DNA of 40,820 bases from Planctomycetota bacterium. GTDB taxonomy: Bacteria; Planctomycetota; J058; JAJDCQ01. Both the position numbers and the translations under genes were made by a program. Numbering within the stretch: the first letter of the stretch is position 1; each line of letters starts with the position of its first letter. The notes below the pieces were generated by a model. The model saw nothing but the letters and a program-made list of their open reading frames with translations, searched no databases and was not told the origin of the DNA. The stretch is taken from the NCBI GenBank assembly GCA_029260755.1, contig JAJDCQ010000247.1:1-40820 (forward strand). The letters run 5' to 3'. Shown here one piece after another: positions 23,599 to 32,648 of the stretch.

Positions 23599-25758
23599 TC
23601 AGCGCTCGTCCGCCGCCTCGCGCTCCTTCACCGACTTCACGATGTCGGGGCTCAGCGCCTCGGCCGTGTCGAGGTCGCGCCGCCCCTGATCGGCCCGCCC
23701 CAGGCGAAGCAGGAGCAGCCCGCGCCGGGCGTAGGCCTCGGCCGCCCCGTCGGGGTCGAGCTCGATCGCGAGGCCGTAGGTGAGGAGCGCCCCGTCGTCG
23801 TCGCCGCCGGTCTCGAGCGACCGCGCCCGGGTGACGAGCTCGCTCGCCATGCCGGTCCGGGTCACCGAGCTCGGCGCGTCGCCCGCCTCCCCGTCGACGA
23901 GGAGCCCGAGCCCCCACGAGGCCGCCGCGCCGACAAGGAGCGCGACCACCGCCGCGAGCACCGTCACCAGCCCGCTCCGCCGCTTCATCAGGTGGGTCCG
24001 GACCGTCCGCAACCCCGGCAGGACGCGACGGCGCGCCTGCGGGGCCTCCCCCGAGAGGAAGCGCCGCAGGTCGTTCGCGAACGCCATCGCCGTCGGGTAG
24101 CGCCGCACCGGGTCCCGGTGGATCGACATCTCGACGATGCTCGCCAGCCGCGGATCGAGGTCGGGGCGCCGCGTGTTCACCGGCAGCGGCTCGGTGTAGA
24201 GGATCTTCCGCAGCAGCCGCACCGTGTCGGTGTCCTCGTGCGGACGGACGCCGGTGAGCGCCTCGTAGAGGACGACGCCGAGGGCGTAGACGTCGCACCG
24301 CTCGTCGTAGCGGGCGCTCTCCCCCTCGATGTACTCGGGCGCCATGTACGGCGCGCTGCCGAGGATCTCGTGGCCGGCCGTCAGGCAGATGTCGTCGCTC
24401 TTGATCTTCGCGATCCCGAAGTCGACGAGGAACGGCTTCCCCTCGAGATCGATGATGATGTTCGACGGCTTGATGTCGCGATGGACGATCCCGCGGCTGT
24501 GCGCGTAGTGGAGCGCGTAGGCGATCGGCAGGATCACCTCGCACGCCTCCGACGCGGTGAGCGCCCCGCGGTCGATCATCCGCGCGAACGGGACGCCCTC
24601 GACGAAGTCCATCGCGAAGAAGTGGACGCCGTCGATCTCGTCGACCTCGTGGATCGCGACGATGTGCGGGTGGCGCAGCTTCGCGACCGCCCGCGCCTCC
24701 ACCTGGAACCGCTCGATGTCCTCCTTGAGCGGGTCGCGTCCGGGCGAGAGCACCTTGAGGGCAACGACGCGCTTGAGCTTGGTGTGGATCGCCTTGTAGA
24801 TGACGCCCATCCCGCCGCGCCCGATCTCGCCCATGATCTCGTAGGGCCCGAGACGCGGATGCCGCTCGACGTCGATCTGGTCGCCGAGCAGCGCGGTCGG
24901 CGACTCCATGAACGGATCGGGCTCGTCGTCGATCCCCATCCGCCGGCGGCGGCTGGTCGCCCCGGCCGGGACCTCGAGAGCGGCCCCGTCGCCGAACCGC
25001 GCCATCCGGGCCCGCGACGTCGTCGACACGCCCGAAGGCGTCGCCGGCTCGTCGACCGGAGCCTCGGTCCGCGCCGTCGGCTCGTCGTCGTCGTCGGTCG
25101 CGGCGATGAGCTTGCCGAGCTCGATCGCGCCGGTGTCGATCTTGGCGGCGTCCTCCTCGGAGAGCACCTCGTAGTCCGAGCTCGCCGCCGACCCCGACGA
25201 CGACGCCGACGCCGTCGCCACCGCGTCGCCGACGCCCTCGCCGTCGCCGTTGCCCTCACCCGGCGCGTCGTCGATCTCCTCGATGATCGGCGTCAGCTTG
25301 CTCTTCGGTGACGACGGCGTCGGCCACTCGACGATCGGCGGTTCGTTCTGCTCGAGCTGCTCGATGTCGAGGGTGTCCTCGATCGAGACGCTGTGGATGC
25401 TCTCGGGCCGCTCGAGGACGTCCCGGCACTTCCGGCACCGGTAACGCCGCTTCGAGTCCCAGTTCATCACGTTGTAGCGCGCGGCGCATCGCGGACAGAC
25501 GAGCAGCGCGATCCGCTGCGCGCCGAGCACCTCGAGCACCTGCCCCAGCGTCAGGATCCGCTCCTCGAGGAGGATCTCGCCGAGCCGCCGGAAGTCGCCG
25601 ACCCGCGCGCGCCGGCGCTGGATCTCGAGGCACCGTTTGATGTCGTCGCGCGTCGCGAGCCCGCGCTCGAGCAGAATCCGACCGAACGCCGGGATCGGCA
25701 GCGGCGTGCGCAGGGGCGCAGGCGTCGGGCTGGGAGCGCCAGGCGGTTCTTCGAGCAT
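23599..25758 (-). CDS. transmembrane Ser/Thr protein kinase with MshEN-like/zinc-ribbon N-terminus and TPR tail
   Basis: A 719-aa kinase. Residues 24-82 are an MshEN-like helical domain (FGRILLERGLATRDDIKRCLEIQ, LGEILLEERILTLGQVLEVL), followed by a zinc ribbon with C88/C91 and C108/C111, then an acidic, Ser/Ala-rich linker (about 115-300). The kinase domain (about 304-570) has GRGGMGVIY, Lys335, HRDIKPSN with Asp428, DFG with Asp446 and APE, so it should be active. A membrane helix at about 595-621 leads to a small TPR-like outer domain (636-705). The MshEN/zinc module is the same as that of the small protein at 1102-1542. The ATG at 25758 has only a weak ribosome site (ACAGGT). It is divergent from another kinase gene. 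Confidence 0.92.
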   Translation of the reverse strand: MLEEPPGAPSPTPAPLRTPLPIPAFGRILLERGLATRDDIKRCLEIQRRRARVGDFRRLGEILLEERILTLGQVLEVLGAQRIALLVCPRCAARYNVMNWDSKRRYRCRKCRDVLERPESIHSVSIEDTLDIEQLEQNEPPIVEWPTPSSPKSKLTPIIEEIDDAPGEGNGDGEGVGDAVATASASSSGSAASSDYEVLSEEDAAKIDTGAIELGKLIAATDDDDEPTARTEAPVDEPATPSGVSTTSRARMARFGDGAALEVPAGATSRRRRMGIDDEPDPFMESPTALLGDQIDVERHPRLGPYEIMGEIGRGGMGVIYKAIHTKLKRVVALKVLSPGRDPLKEDIERFQVEARAVAKLRHPHIVAIHEVDEIDGVHFFAMDFVEGVPFARMIDRGALTASEACEVILPIAYALHYAHSRGIVHRDIKPSNIIIDLEGKPFLVDFGIAKIKSDDICLTAGHEILGSAPYMAPEYIEGESARYDERCDVYALGVVLYEALTGVRPHEDTDTVRLLRKILYTEPLPVNTRRPDLDPRLASIVEMSIHRDPVRRYPTAMAFANDLRRFLSGEAPQARRRVLPGLRTVRTHLMKRRSGLVTVLAAVVALLVGAAASWGLGLLVDGEAGDAPSSVTRTGMASELVTRARSLETGGDDDGALLTYGLAIELDPDGAAEAYARRGLLLLRLGRADQGRRDLDTAEALSPDIVKSVKEREAADER

Positions 25759-25819
25759 GGACCTGTCAGCGCCGAGATGATGTCCCGGTCGGGGGGAGCG
25801 AGGCCTCCCCCGCCCTGGC

Positions 25820-25828
25820 TGATACTAT
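25820..25828 (+). promoter_or_regulatory. possible extended -10 promoter for the kinase at 25898
   Basis: TGATACTAT: a TG extension plus TACTAT (25823-25828, 4/6). No -35 is visible at 16-18 bp. A start near 25835 would leave a leader of about 60 nt. The sequence is the only AT-rich point between the two divergent kinase genes. Confidence 0.35.
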
Positions 25829-25897
25829 GGTCACCTCCGCGAGAGGGCTCAAGCACCCGGCCGCCGCCGGCGCCTCAAACCACTCGAGAGCCGAGAC

Positions 25898-28800
25898 ATG
25901 ACCGCGTTCGAACCTCCCCCGCCCCCCCAGCCGACCGACCCGATCGGGCGGCCGGCCTCGAGCACGATGCCGGGCGCCCGCCCGCGCCGCCGCACGTGCG
26001 GGCGCTACCAGATCGCCGCGGAGATCGCGCGCGGCGGCATGGGCGTCGTCTACCGCGCCTACGACCCGGGGCTGCAGCGCGAGCTCGCCCTCAAGATGCT
26101 GCTCGTCGGACGCTACGAGGAGAAGGTGCTCGTCGAGCGGTTCCTCCGCGAGGCGCGCACCCTCGCCCGGATGCGGCACCCCGCGATCATCGGCGTACAC
26201 GAGGTCGGCTTCGAGGACGGCCGACCCTACCTCGTCATGGACCTCGTCGAGGGCGGGTCGCTCGAGGACCGCCTCCGCCAGGGGCCGCTGCCGATCGAGA
26301 CCGCCCTCGACCTCACCCTGCGGGTCACCCGCGCGATCGACTACGCCCACGGCGAGGGGTTCCTCCACCGCGACCTCAAGCCGGCGAACGTCCTCCTCAC
26401 CGCCGAGGGCCACCCGCTCGTCACCGACTTCGGCCTCGTCCTCGAGATGGACAATCGCCACGAGCTCACCCGGACGGGCCAGCCGGTCGGCACCCCCGCC
26501 TACATGCCGCCCGAGCAGGCGTCGGGCAAGAAGGAGGACTTCGGGCCGCACTCCGACGTCTACTCGCTCGGCGCGACCCTCTACCACCTCATCGTCGGCC
26601 GGCCCCCGTTCGAGGCGCCGAGCATCCTCAACGTCATCAGCGCCATCCTGACCGAGCCGCCCCGCCCCCCGCGCGTGCTCCGCCCCGAGACGCCGCGCGA
26701 CGTCGAGCAGATCATCCTCCGATGCCTCGCCAAGGAGCCGGCCGACCGCTACGACAGCGCCGCCGCCCTCGCCGCCGACCTCGGCCGCGCGATCGAGGGG
26801 CGACCGATCGACGCGGCCCGAAGCGGCCCGGCCGCGCGCGCCGGACGAGCGCGGCTGATCGTCGCCTCGCTCGTCGCCGCGATCGTCACGTCGATCATCG
26901 TCGGCCTCTTCGTCGTCCCCGCCATCGCCGAGCGCCGGCGCGCGCAGGCGCGCGCCCTCGAGCGCGAGGGGCTCGCTCTGCTCCGCGCCGGCGAGGAGGA
27001 GACGGCGACCGCTCGCCTCGCCGCGGCGATCGCCCTCGACGCCGACCTCCTCGACGCCCGATGCGCCCTCGCCCGCCTCGCCCTCGACGCGCGCGACCTC
27101 GACGGCGCCCGCGCGCACGTCGATGCGGCGATCGCGATCGCCCCCGAGGACCCCGACGCCCTCGACCTGCGCGGTCGCCTCGCCGCCCTGAGCGGCGTCC
27201 ACGTCGAGGCGATCGCCGCCTGGGACGCGGCATGGTCCGCCGGCCTCCGCCGGCGCGAGCCCGGCCTCGCTCTCGCCGAGGCGCTCCTCCGCGAGGGCGA
27301 GGCGGAGCGCGCCCGCCCGATCCTCGACACCCTCCTCGAGACGTCGCCGACCGCCCTCGACGTCCTCGCCGAGCGCGCCGCGTGCCTCGACGCCCTCGGC
27401 GCCACCGTGAGCGCCGAGGAGGACCGCTGGAGACGCCTCGCCATCGCCGCGCAGGCCGGGCCGTCCTCGCCCGCGCGCGACCGGCTCGTGAACGAGGCGC
27501 TCGGCGAGATCGTCGCCCGCCGCCTCGCCGCGGGCGACGTCGAGGGCCTCTCGCGCCTCTGGGAGGAGGTGCACCGCCGCCTCGGGCGACCGGGGGATCC
27601 GGGCATCCAGGAGATCGCCCGCGACGATGCCGACCGCCTCCTCCGCGACCTCGAGGACGGCGACGCCCCCCTCGCCGCGCGTCTCCGCGCCGCGATCGGC
27701 CTCTCGGTCCTCCCGCGACCTGGCGTCACCGAGCCGCTCCGTGCGGTCGCGACCGGAGCCGGCGGCGAGCGCCCCGCCCTCGTCGCCGAGGCGGCGTGGG
27801 CGACGCTCCTCGGGCACGAGGTCGGCGCGAGGCTCGCGGACTGGGCGGCGGGCCGCGACGGCGAAGCCGGCGCGGCCCGCGCGATCACCGTCATCGAGCG
27901 GGCGCGGCGGCTCGGTCCCGATGAGGTGCGCACCCTGGGGGGACTCGGGTTCGACGAGCCGATCGTCCGCGCCGCCGCCGCGATCGCGATCGGCATCGCC
28001 GCGACCCGCGCGGGCGGCCCCGGCGCCGAGCTCACCGAGGGAGCGCTGCGTTCCCTCGGACGACCGGACGCGACCGCGGCGGCCACGACCGAACGAGTGA
28101 CGCGAGCGCTCGCGATCCTGCGGACCGGCAAGACCGACCGGGACGAGGACGACGACGCGCTCGCGGACGCGATCCTCCTCGCCGGCGCCCTCGTCCTCGC
28201 GCCCGAGTGGACGGCGCAGGACGTCGACGCCTCCCGGTCGCGCTGGCGCGCCGCGCTCGACGACGCCATCGAGGTGACCGCCGGCCCGGCGCGCGGACGC
28301 CTCCTCGCCCGCCGCGCGCGCCACGCCGCCGAGGAGGGCCGCCTCGCCGACGCCCGCCGCGACGTCGACCGGGCGATCGCCATCGCCGCCGACGACCCGG
28401 GCATCCTCGAGCTCGACCACATCCTCGGCGCGGTCCAGCGGCGCTCCGCGGAGCGAACGCCGTGGCTCGAGCGCCTCGCCGCGCTCGACCCGGTCGCCGC
28501 CGATGCGGCGCAGCGCCGCGCGGAGCTCTCGGCCCGCCACGGCTTCCCGGCCCTGCCCGGCCCGAACGGAATGAGCCGGATCGTCGTCTCGCTCCGACCG
28601 GACCCCGGCCTGCCCGACCTCGAGGAGCGGTTCGCCGACGCGTTCGAGCTCTGGAGCTCGGTCCCCCGCTTCGAGCCGCGAGGCCTCGTGACCGAGGGCG
28701 TCACGACGATGCTCTCGAAGTTCACCCTCGAGGAGTGCGCGAGCGTCGAGTACCGATCGGCCCACGTCGGGGAATGCACCCTCGATCTGTTCGTCGCGAC

Positions 28801-29737
28801 CTCGGCCGAGCACCGCCACCACGGCTACGGCATCAACCGGCGCACCGAACGGCGCGCCGCCGTCGTCGTCGATGGCCTCCGCGGCGGGCACGGCGTCGTG
28901 ATCCCGAAGCCGCTCCGCGCCGTCACGACCGTCCTGCGGCGCGACGAGCTCTCGGTGTGGGACGCCGGCCGCCTCGCCGTCCGCTCGCCCCCGGTCGCGC
29001 GGCTCGCGCGTCGCCGCGGCGGGCGGATCTTCATCGTCAACGGCTGGCTCCCCGGCGAGCATCCGATCGAGCGCATCACGGCGATCGGACGCATCGGCCC
29101 GACCGCCGCGACGCGCCGCGCGCGGCCGCGATCCGAGCCGCTCCCGCCGCTGCCGGGCGAGACGACGCTCACGGCCGACCGCGCCGAGGGCGCCCCGAGC
29201 ACCCTCGAGGCGCTCCGTCGGGACGGCGCGACCTTCGGGACGGACGGCTCGTGGGTGGCGAACAGCCGGCGCGGCCACACCCTCGGGGTGAGGCGGCTTC
29301 GCGGCGACGTGCGGATCGAGGCGCGCGTCGACGTGACCGACCCGAACAACGGCGAGGGTGGGCTCGCCCTCGTCACCGAGACGGCGAACGGCGGCGTGAT
29401 CTGGTGGGGCGTCCGGCGCGCGATGTCGGTCGGCGAGCAGCCGCGCATCTGGATGAGCTACCAGCGCGGCGAGCGGTGGGAGACCCCGCTGCTCTCGGCG
29501 CCGTGGCCCGGCGGACCGGTCCACCTCGTCCTCGAGCGGCGCGGCGACCACATCCTCGCGTGGCACGGCGCCTCACCCGACGACCTCACCCCGCTCGCCG
29601 AGCGCGGCTTCTACTTCCCGCTCGACAACCCGGTCGAGGCGGTCCTCTGCGGGCGCAACGGCCGCGGCGAGAACCCCGTCCGCTTCGATCGGGTGGAGCT
29701 CCGCGCCGAGCTGCACCCGGCGGGGCGGTGGGACTGA
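25898..29737 (+). CDS. transmembrane Ser/Thr protein kinase with TPR and lectin/laminin-G-like outer region
   Basis: A 1279-aa kinase. The kinase domain (about 36-300) contains Lys66, HRDLKPAN with Asp159, DFG with Asp177 and the variant PPE instead of APE; the first Gly of the ATP loop is replaced (IARGGMGVVY). One membrane helix spans about 318-343. Residues 345-560 are TPR-like helical repeats (ARALEREGLALLRAGEEETATARLAAAIALDADLLDARCALARLA). A central Ala/Arg-rich helical region follows, then from about 1090 a beta-rich domain of the concanavalin-like/laminin-G type (TFGTDGSWVANSRRG, DVRIEARVDVTDPNNGEGGLALVTE, VHLVLERRGDHILAWHGASPDDL). The latter probably binds a glycan or polymer outside the membrane. 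ATG 25898 is the only start with a suitable N-terminus. Confidence 0.9.
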   Translation: MTAFEPPPPPQPTDPIGRPASSTMPGARPRRRTCGRYQIAAEIARGGMGVVYRAYDPGLQRELALKMLLVGRYEEKVLVERFLREARTLARMRHPAIIGVHEVGFEDGRPYLVMDLVEGGSLEDRLRQGPLPIETALDLTLRVTRAIDYAHGEGFLHRDLKPANVLLTAEGHPLVTDFGLVLEMDNRHELTRTGQPVGTPAYMPPEQASGKKEDFGPHSDVYSLGATLYHLIVGRPPFEAPSILNVISAILTEPPRPPRVLRPETPRDVEQIILRCLAKEPADRYDSAAALAADLGRAIEGRPIDAARSGPAARAGRARLIVASLVAAIVTSIIVGLFVVPAIAERRRAQARALEREGLALLRAGEEETATARLAAAIALDADLLDARCALARLALDARDLDGARAHVDAAIAIAPEDPDALDLRGRLAALSGVHVEAIAAWDAAWSAGLRRREPGLALAEALLREGEAERARPILDTLLETSPTALDVLAERAACLDALGATVSAEEDRWRRLAIAAQAGPSSPARDRLVNEALGEIVARRLAAGDVEGLSRLWEEVHRRLGRPGDPGIQEIARDDADRLLRDLEDGDAPLAARLRAAIGLSVLPRPGVTEPLRAVATGAGGERPALVAEAAWATLLGHEVGARLADWAAGRDGEAGAARAITVIERARRLGPDEVRTLGGLGFDEPIVRAAAAIAIGIAATRAGGPGAELTEGALRSLGRPDATAAATTERVTRALAILRTGKTDRDEDDDALADAILLAGALVLAPEWTAQDVDASRSRWRAALDDAIEVTAGPARGRLLARRARHAAEEGRLADARRDVDRAIAIAADDPGILELDHILGAVQRRSAERTPWLERLAALDPVAADAAQRRAELSARHGFPALPGPNGMSRIVVSLRPDPGLPDLEERFADAFELWSSVPRFEPRGLVTEGVTTMLSKFTLEECASVEYRSAHVGECTLDLFVATSAEHRHHGYGINRRTERRAAVVVDGLRGGHGVVIPKPLRAVTTVLRRDELSVWDAGRLAVRSPPVARLARRRGGRIFIVNGWLPGEHPIERITAIGRIGPTAATRRARPRSEPLPPLPGETTLTADRAEGAPSTLEALRRDGATFGTDGSWVANSRRGHTLGVRRLRGDVRIEARVDVTDPNNGEGGLALVTETANGGVIWWGVRRAMSVGEQPRIWMSYQRGERWETPLLSAPWPGGPVHLVLERRGDHILAWHGASPDDLTPLAERGFYFPLDNPVEAVLCGRNGRGENPVRFDRVELRAELHPAGRWD

Positions 29738-29753
29738 CCCGGGGGTCGCGGGA

Positions 29754-29770
29754 GTCGTTCCAGGAACGAC
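29754..29770. repeat. perfect 17-bp palindrome after the kinase gene
   Basis: GTCGTTCC-A-GGAACGAC, 17 nt after the kinase stop codon. Together with the larger inverted repeat just downstream it may act in transcription termination or RNA stability. Confidence 0.7.
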
Positions 29771-29888
29771 GAAACCTCACGCAAAGGCGCAAAGGCGCAA
29801 AGGGGCTCTGCCAGGTCGAGATCTCGGATCGGAGCAACGATCCTTGGCGCCTTTGCGCCTTTGCGTGAGATCTCTCCGCTCCAGGAAC
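29759..29888. repeat. MITE-like CGCAAAGG inverted-repeat element bounded by 9-bp direct repeats
   Basis: Two perfectly complementary 23-nt arms (29776-29798 and 29847-29869) built of CGCAAAGG units and separated by 48 bp, lying between two convergent genes. The 9-mer TCCAGGAAC occurs directly at both outer edges (29759-29767 and 29880-29888), like a target duplication. CGCAAAGGCGCAAAG-type repeats are widespread in bacterial genomes, but their role is not settled. The structure could also work as a bidirectional terminator, although there is no T-run. Confidence 0.75.
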
Positions 29889-29907
29889 CCGCGTGGCTCC
29901 CCGCCGA

Positions 29908-30966
29908 TCAGAGATCCTTCAACTCCCCGACGATCTCCTCGACGAGGTCCTTCAGCGTGACGACGCCGACGCACCGGCCACCCTGGCCGACGACGAACGC
30001 CATCGGCTGCCGCGAGCGTCGGATGATCGCGATCGCGCGCTCGACGGTGAGCGTCTGGGGCAGCCTCGGCACGTCGCGGACGACCTTGTCGATCGGGTCG
30101 CCCGGCTCGAGCGCGAAGAAGAGCTCGAAGATGTTGACGACGCCGACCCATCGCCCGTCGTCGCCGCCGACCGGGAGGCGGCTCCGCTTGCGCTCGGCGG
30201 CGACGGCGCGGGCCGCCTCGGCCGTCGCGCCCGGCTCGACCCGCGCCACGCGGCGGGCCGGGATCATCACGTCGCCGAGCTGACGGCCGCGCAGCGCGAC
30301 GACGTTCCGGGCGAGCTGATCCTGGTAGTCGGTCAGGACGCCGGCCTCGGCCCCCGAGGCGACGACGTGAACGAGGAAGTCGCTCCCGCCGGCCCCGTCG
30401 CCCTCCTCGCCATGGGCGCTCGCCCCGGCGAGGCGCGTGAGCGCGTTGCTGACCATCTCGAGCGGCCAGGACGCGGGCCGGAAGACGCGGGCGACGATCT
30501 CGGTCGGCCACGCGAGCGCGTAGACGAGACCATCGGCGCGGCGACGGAAGAGATCCTTCGGGGCGACCTCGCCGAAGACGAACAGGAACGGGGTCAGGGT
30601 GACCGTCGTGAGCAGGTCGGCCCGCGCCCCGGAGGCGGCCGCGAGCGTCGCCGGACCGGCCGCCGCGAGCCCGCCGGCGATCGCCGTCGCCGCGTCGCCC
30701 GTCTCGCTCGTCAGGCGCAGGAAGTAGAGGGTCACGATGCTCGTCATCGAGTAGTTCACGATGTTGTTCCCGACGAGCATCGTCGAGATCAGCCGCCCCG
30801 GACGCGAGAGCAGCCCCTCGACCGTCGCCGCGCGCGGGTCCCCGTGCCGCCGTCGAATCTGGTGCCGCACCCGGTTGAGCGAGTAGACGCCGGTCTCGAT
30901 CCCGCTGAAGTAGCCGCTCAGGACGACGAGGCCGAGGCAGGCGAGGAGCGTGATGAGCAGATCCAC
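29908..30966 (-). CDS. CNNM/CorC-type membrane protein with CBS domains, copy 2
   Basis: A 352-aa member of the CNNM (DUF21)-CBS family, linked to Mg2+ or other divalent-cation transport and tolerance. Residues 1-180 carry the membrane domain (LVVLSGYFSGIETGVYSLNRVR, NNIVNYSMTSIVTLYFL, LTPFLFVFGEVAPKDLFRRRA); the GEVAPK motif is typical. Two CBS motifs follow (about 225-350), ending VVTLKDLVEEIVGELKDL. The C-terminal CorC_HlyC domain is missing, unlike its neighbour. The start is GTG 30966 with GGAAGG 7 nt upstream, 2 bp after the stop of the upstream paralogue, so the two are co-translated. It may form a heterodimer with that paralogue. Confidence 0.9.
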   Translation of the reverse strand: MDLLITLLACLGLVVLSGYFSGIETGVYSLNRVRHQIRRRHGDPRAATVEGLLSRPGRLISTMLVGNNIVNYSMTSIVTLYFLRLTSETGDAATAIAGGLAAAGPATLAAASGARADLLTTVTLTPFLFVFGEVAPKDLFRRRADGLVYALAWPTEIVARVFRPASWPLEMVSNALTRLAGASAHGEEGDGAGGSDFLVHVVASGAEAGVLTDYQDQLARNVVALRGRQLGDVMIPARRVARVEPGATAEAARAVAAERKRSRLPVGGDDGRWVGVVNIFELFFALEPGDPIDKVVRDVPRLPQTLTVERAIAIIRRSRQPMAFVVGQGGRCVGVVTLKDLVEEIVGELKDL

Positions 30967-30968
30967 CG

Positions 30969-32615
30969 CTACGCCTTCCCCGCGACGTCGTCGTCGCCGT
31001 CATGGCCGTCGCCGACGCCCCCGGGCGCATCGTCGGGAGCGTCGCCCTCGGGGCTCAGCGGCACGGAGGTGAACCCCGAGGGCGCCGCGCGCGCCGAGCC
31101 GCTGGCGGCGCGGCTCGAGGCGCGGCCGCGCTTGGGCTGCACGGTCGGGAGCGCCCGGTCGGTCGTGCCGAGCTGACTGCGCGCCTTCCGGAGCGACGTC
31201 GTGCGCATCGGTCCCCGGTCGTCGTCCCCCGCGCCCACGCCGGAGTCGCCGCCGCCCGGCGGCGACTCGCCGTCGTCATCGGCGTCGTCGGGCCCGAGCG
31301 GCTCGACGAGGAGCTCGCGAACCCGACCGCGCTCGACCTTCGCGACGTGGAGGCGGGCGCCGCCGAGGACGACGGCGTCGCCGACCTCGGGCACCCGTCC
31401 GATCGTCGAGGCGACCATCCCGGCGAGGGTCGCCGGATCGCGCGGGCCCGGCTTCGCCGTCCCGAACAGCTCGTGCGCGTCCCGCGCCGACAGCGCGCCG
31501 AGGACGCGGAAGTGCTCGGTGCCGGCCTCCTTCACCCGCTTCACCGCCGGCGCCTTCGGGTCCCACTCGTCGTTGATCTCGCCGACGATCTCCTCGACGA
31601 CGTCCTCGAGCGTGACCAGCCCGGCCGTCCCGCCGTACTCGTCGACGACGATCGCCATCGTCGCGCTGCGCGTGACCAGCTCCGAGAGGAGCGTCACTGC
31701 CGTCATCGCCTCGGGCACGTAGAACGGCTTGCGGACGAGCGCTCCGAGCTCGGCATCGTCGCCGGCGAGGAGGACGTCGCGCGCATCGACGAGCCCGACG
31801 AGCTCGTCGACGTTGCCCTCGTGGACGGGCAGCGTCCCCTTGCGGGCCGTGCCGGCGCGAATCTCCTCGAAGAGAACGCCCCGCCCCTTGCGAAGATCGA
31901 AGCTGACCACGTCGACCCGCGGCGTCATCATCTCCTTCACTCGGATGTCGCCGAGCTCGACGACGCCCTGGAGGAAGTCGCTCTCGGTTCGCGCGAGGAC
32001 GCCCTCGTCCGCCTGCATCTCCATGAGCTGGCGGAGCTCCTCCGGCGAGAGAAACGCGCTGTCCTTCGCGCTGCCGGCGACGACGCGGCCGACCCACGGG
32101 ATCAGGACGTCGAGCGGGCCGACGAACGGGCCGATCACCGTCCGGACGAACGCGAGCACCGGCGCGGCGACGACCGCGAAGCGGCGCGGCGACATCACGC
32201 CGAGGGTCTTGGGGACGAGCTCCCCGAAGAGGATCGTCGCGACGACGACGGCCGCGCTCGCCCCGACCACCATCGCCGTCGGCGCGCCGCGCGCGGCCAG
32301 CTTCGTCGAGAACAGGGTCGCGATGCTGAAGAGGAGGACGTGGGTGACGAGATTCCCGAAGAGGATCGCGATCAGCAGGGCGCGCGGGCGCGCGAGGAGC
32401 GAGGCTATGAGCCGCTCCATCGCCGAACCGGACCGGCCGAAGCGGGTGACGTCGTGCGGCGCGAGCGAGAAGAAGGCCGCCTCGGAGCCGGCGAAGAGGC
32501 CGGCCATGGCGAGGAGCACGATGATCCCCCCGAGGAGCGGGAGGTCGCCGACCGACAGGCCGGCGAACGCGAGCGCCACGCCGAGGGTGGGGAGGTGCGA
32601 GCCGACGATCGTCAT
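30969..32615 (-). CDS. CNNM/CorC-type membrane protein with CBS and CorC_HlyC domains, copy 1
   Basis: A 548-aa cation-transport-type protein. The DUF21/CNNM membrane domain (about 27-185) has GLFAGSEAAFFSL and LFGELVPKTLG. A CBS pair (228-346) begins VKEMMTPRVDVVSFDL and ends VVDEYGGTAGLVTLEDVVEEIVGEINDE, the canonical CorC/HlyC signature. A CorC_HlyC transporter-associated domain covers about 360-440. The last ~105 residues are an acidic then Arg/Ser/Pro-rich low-complexity tail, uncommon for the family. ATG 32615 with GAGGGG 7 nt upstream is preferred over the TTG just before it. It is the first gene of a two-gene unit with a shorter paralogue. Confidence 0.92.
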   Translation of the reverse strand: MTIVGSHLPTLGVALAFAGLSVGDLPLLGGIIVLLAMAGLFAGSEAAFFSLAPHDVTRFGRSGSAMERLIASLLARPRALLIAILFGNLVTHVLLFSIATLFSTKLAARGAPTAMVVGASAAVVVATILFGELVPKTLGVMSPRRFAVVAAPVLAFVRTVIGPFVGPLDVLIPWVGRVVAGSAKDSAFLSPEELRQLMEMQADEGVLARTESDFLQGVVELGDIRVKEMMTPRVDVVSFDLRKGRGVLFEEIRAGTARKGTLPVHEGNVDELVGLVDARDVLLAGDDAELGALVRKPFYVPEAMTAVTLLSELVTRSATMAIVVDEYGGTAGLVTLEDVVEEIVGEINDEWDPKAPAVKRVKEAGTEHFRVLGALSARDAHELFGTAKPGPRDPATLAGMVASTIGRVPEVGDAVVLGGARLHVAKVERGRVRELLVEPLGPDDADDDGESPPGGGDSGVGAGDDDRGPMRTTSLRKARSQLGTTDRALPTVQPKRGRASSRAASGSARAAPSGFTSVPLSPEGDAPDDAPGGVGDGHDGDDDVAGKA

Positions 32616-32648
32616 CAACGCGCGCCCCTCGCCTCCCTCGTCCGCTCG

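Noticed and set aside
25766..29566. 1266-codon minus-strand frame under the 1279-aa kinase
   Set aside because: No recognisable domain; the sense strand encodes HRD, DFG and a TM helix.
29776..29869. CRISPR-like repeats of CGCAAAGG units
   Set aside because: The units are adjacent copies in two inverted arms, with no regular spacers and no cas genes.
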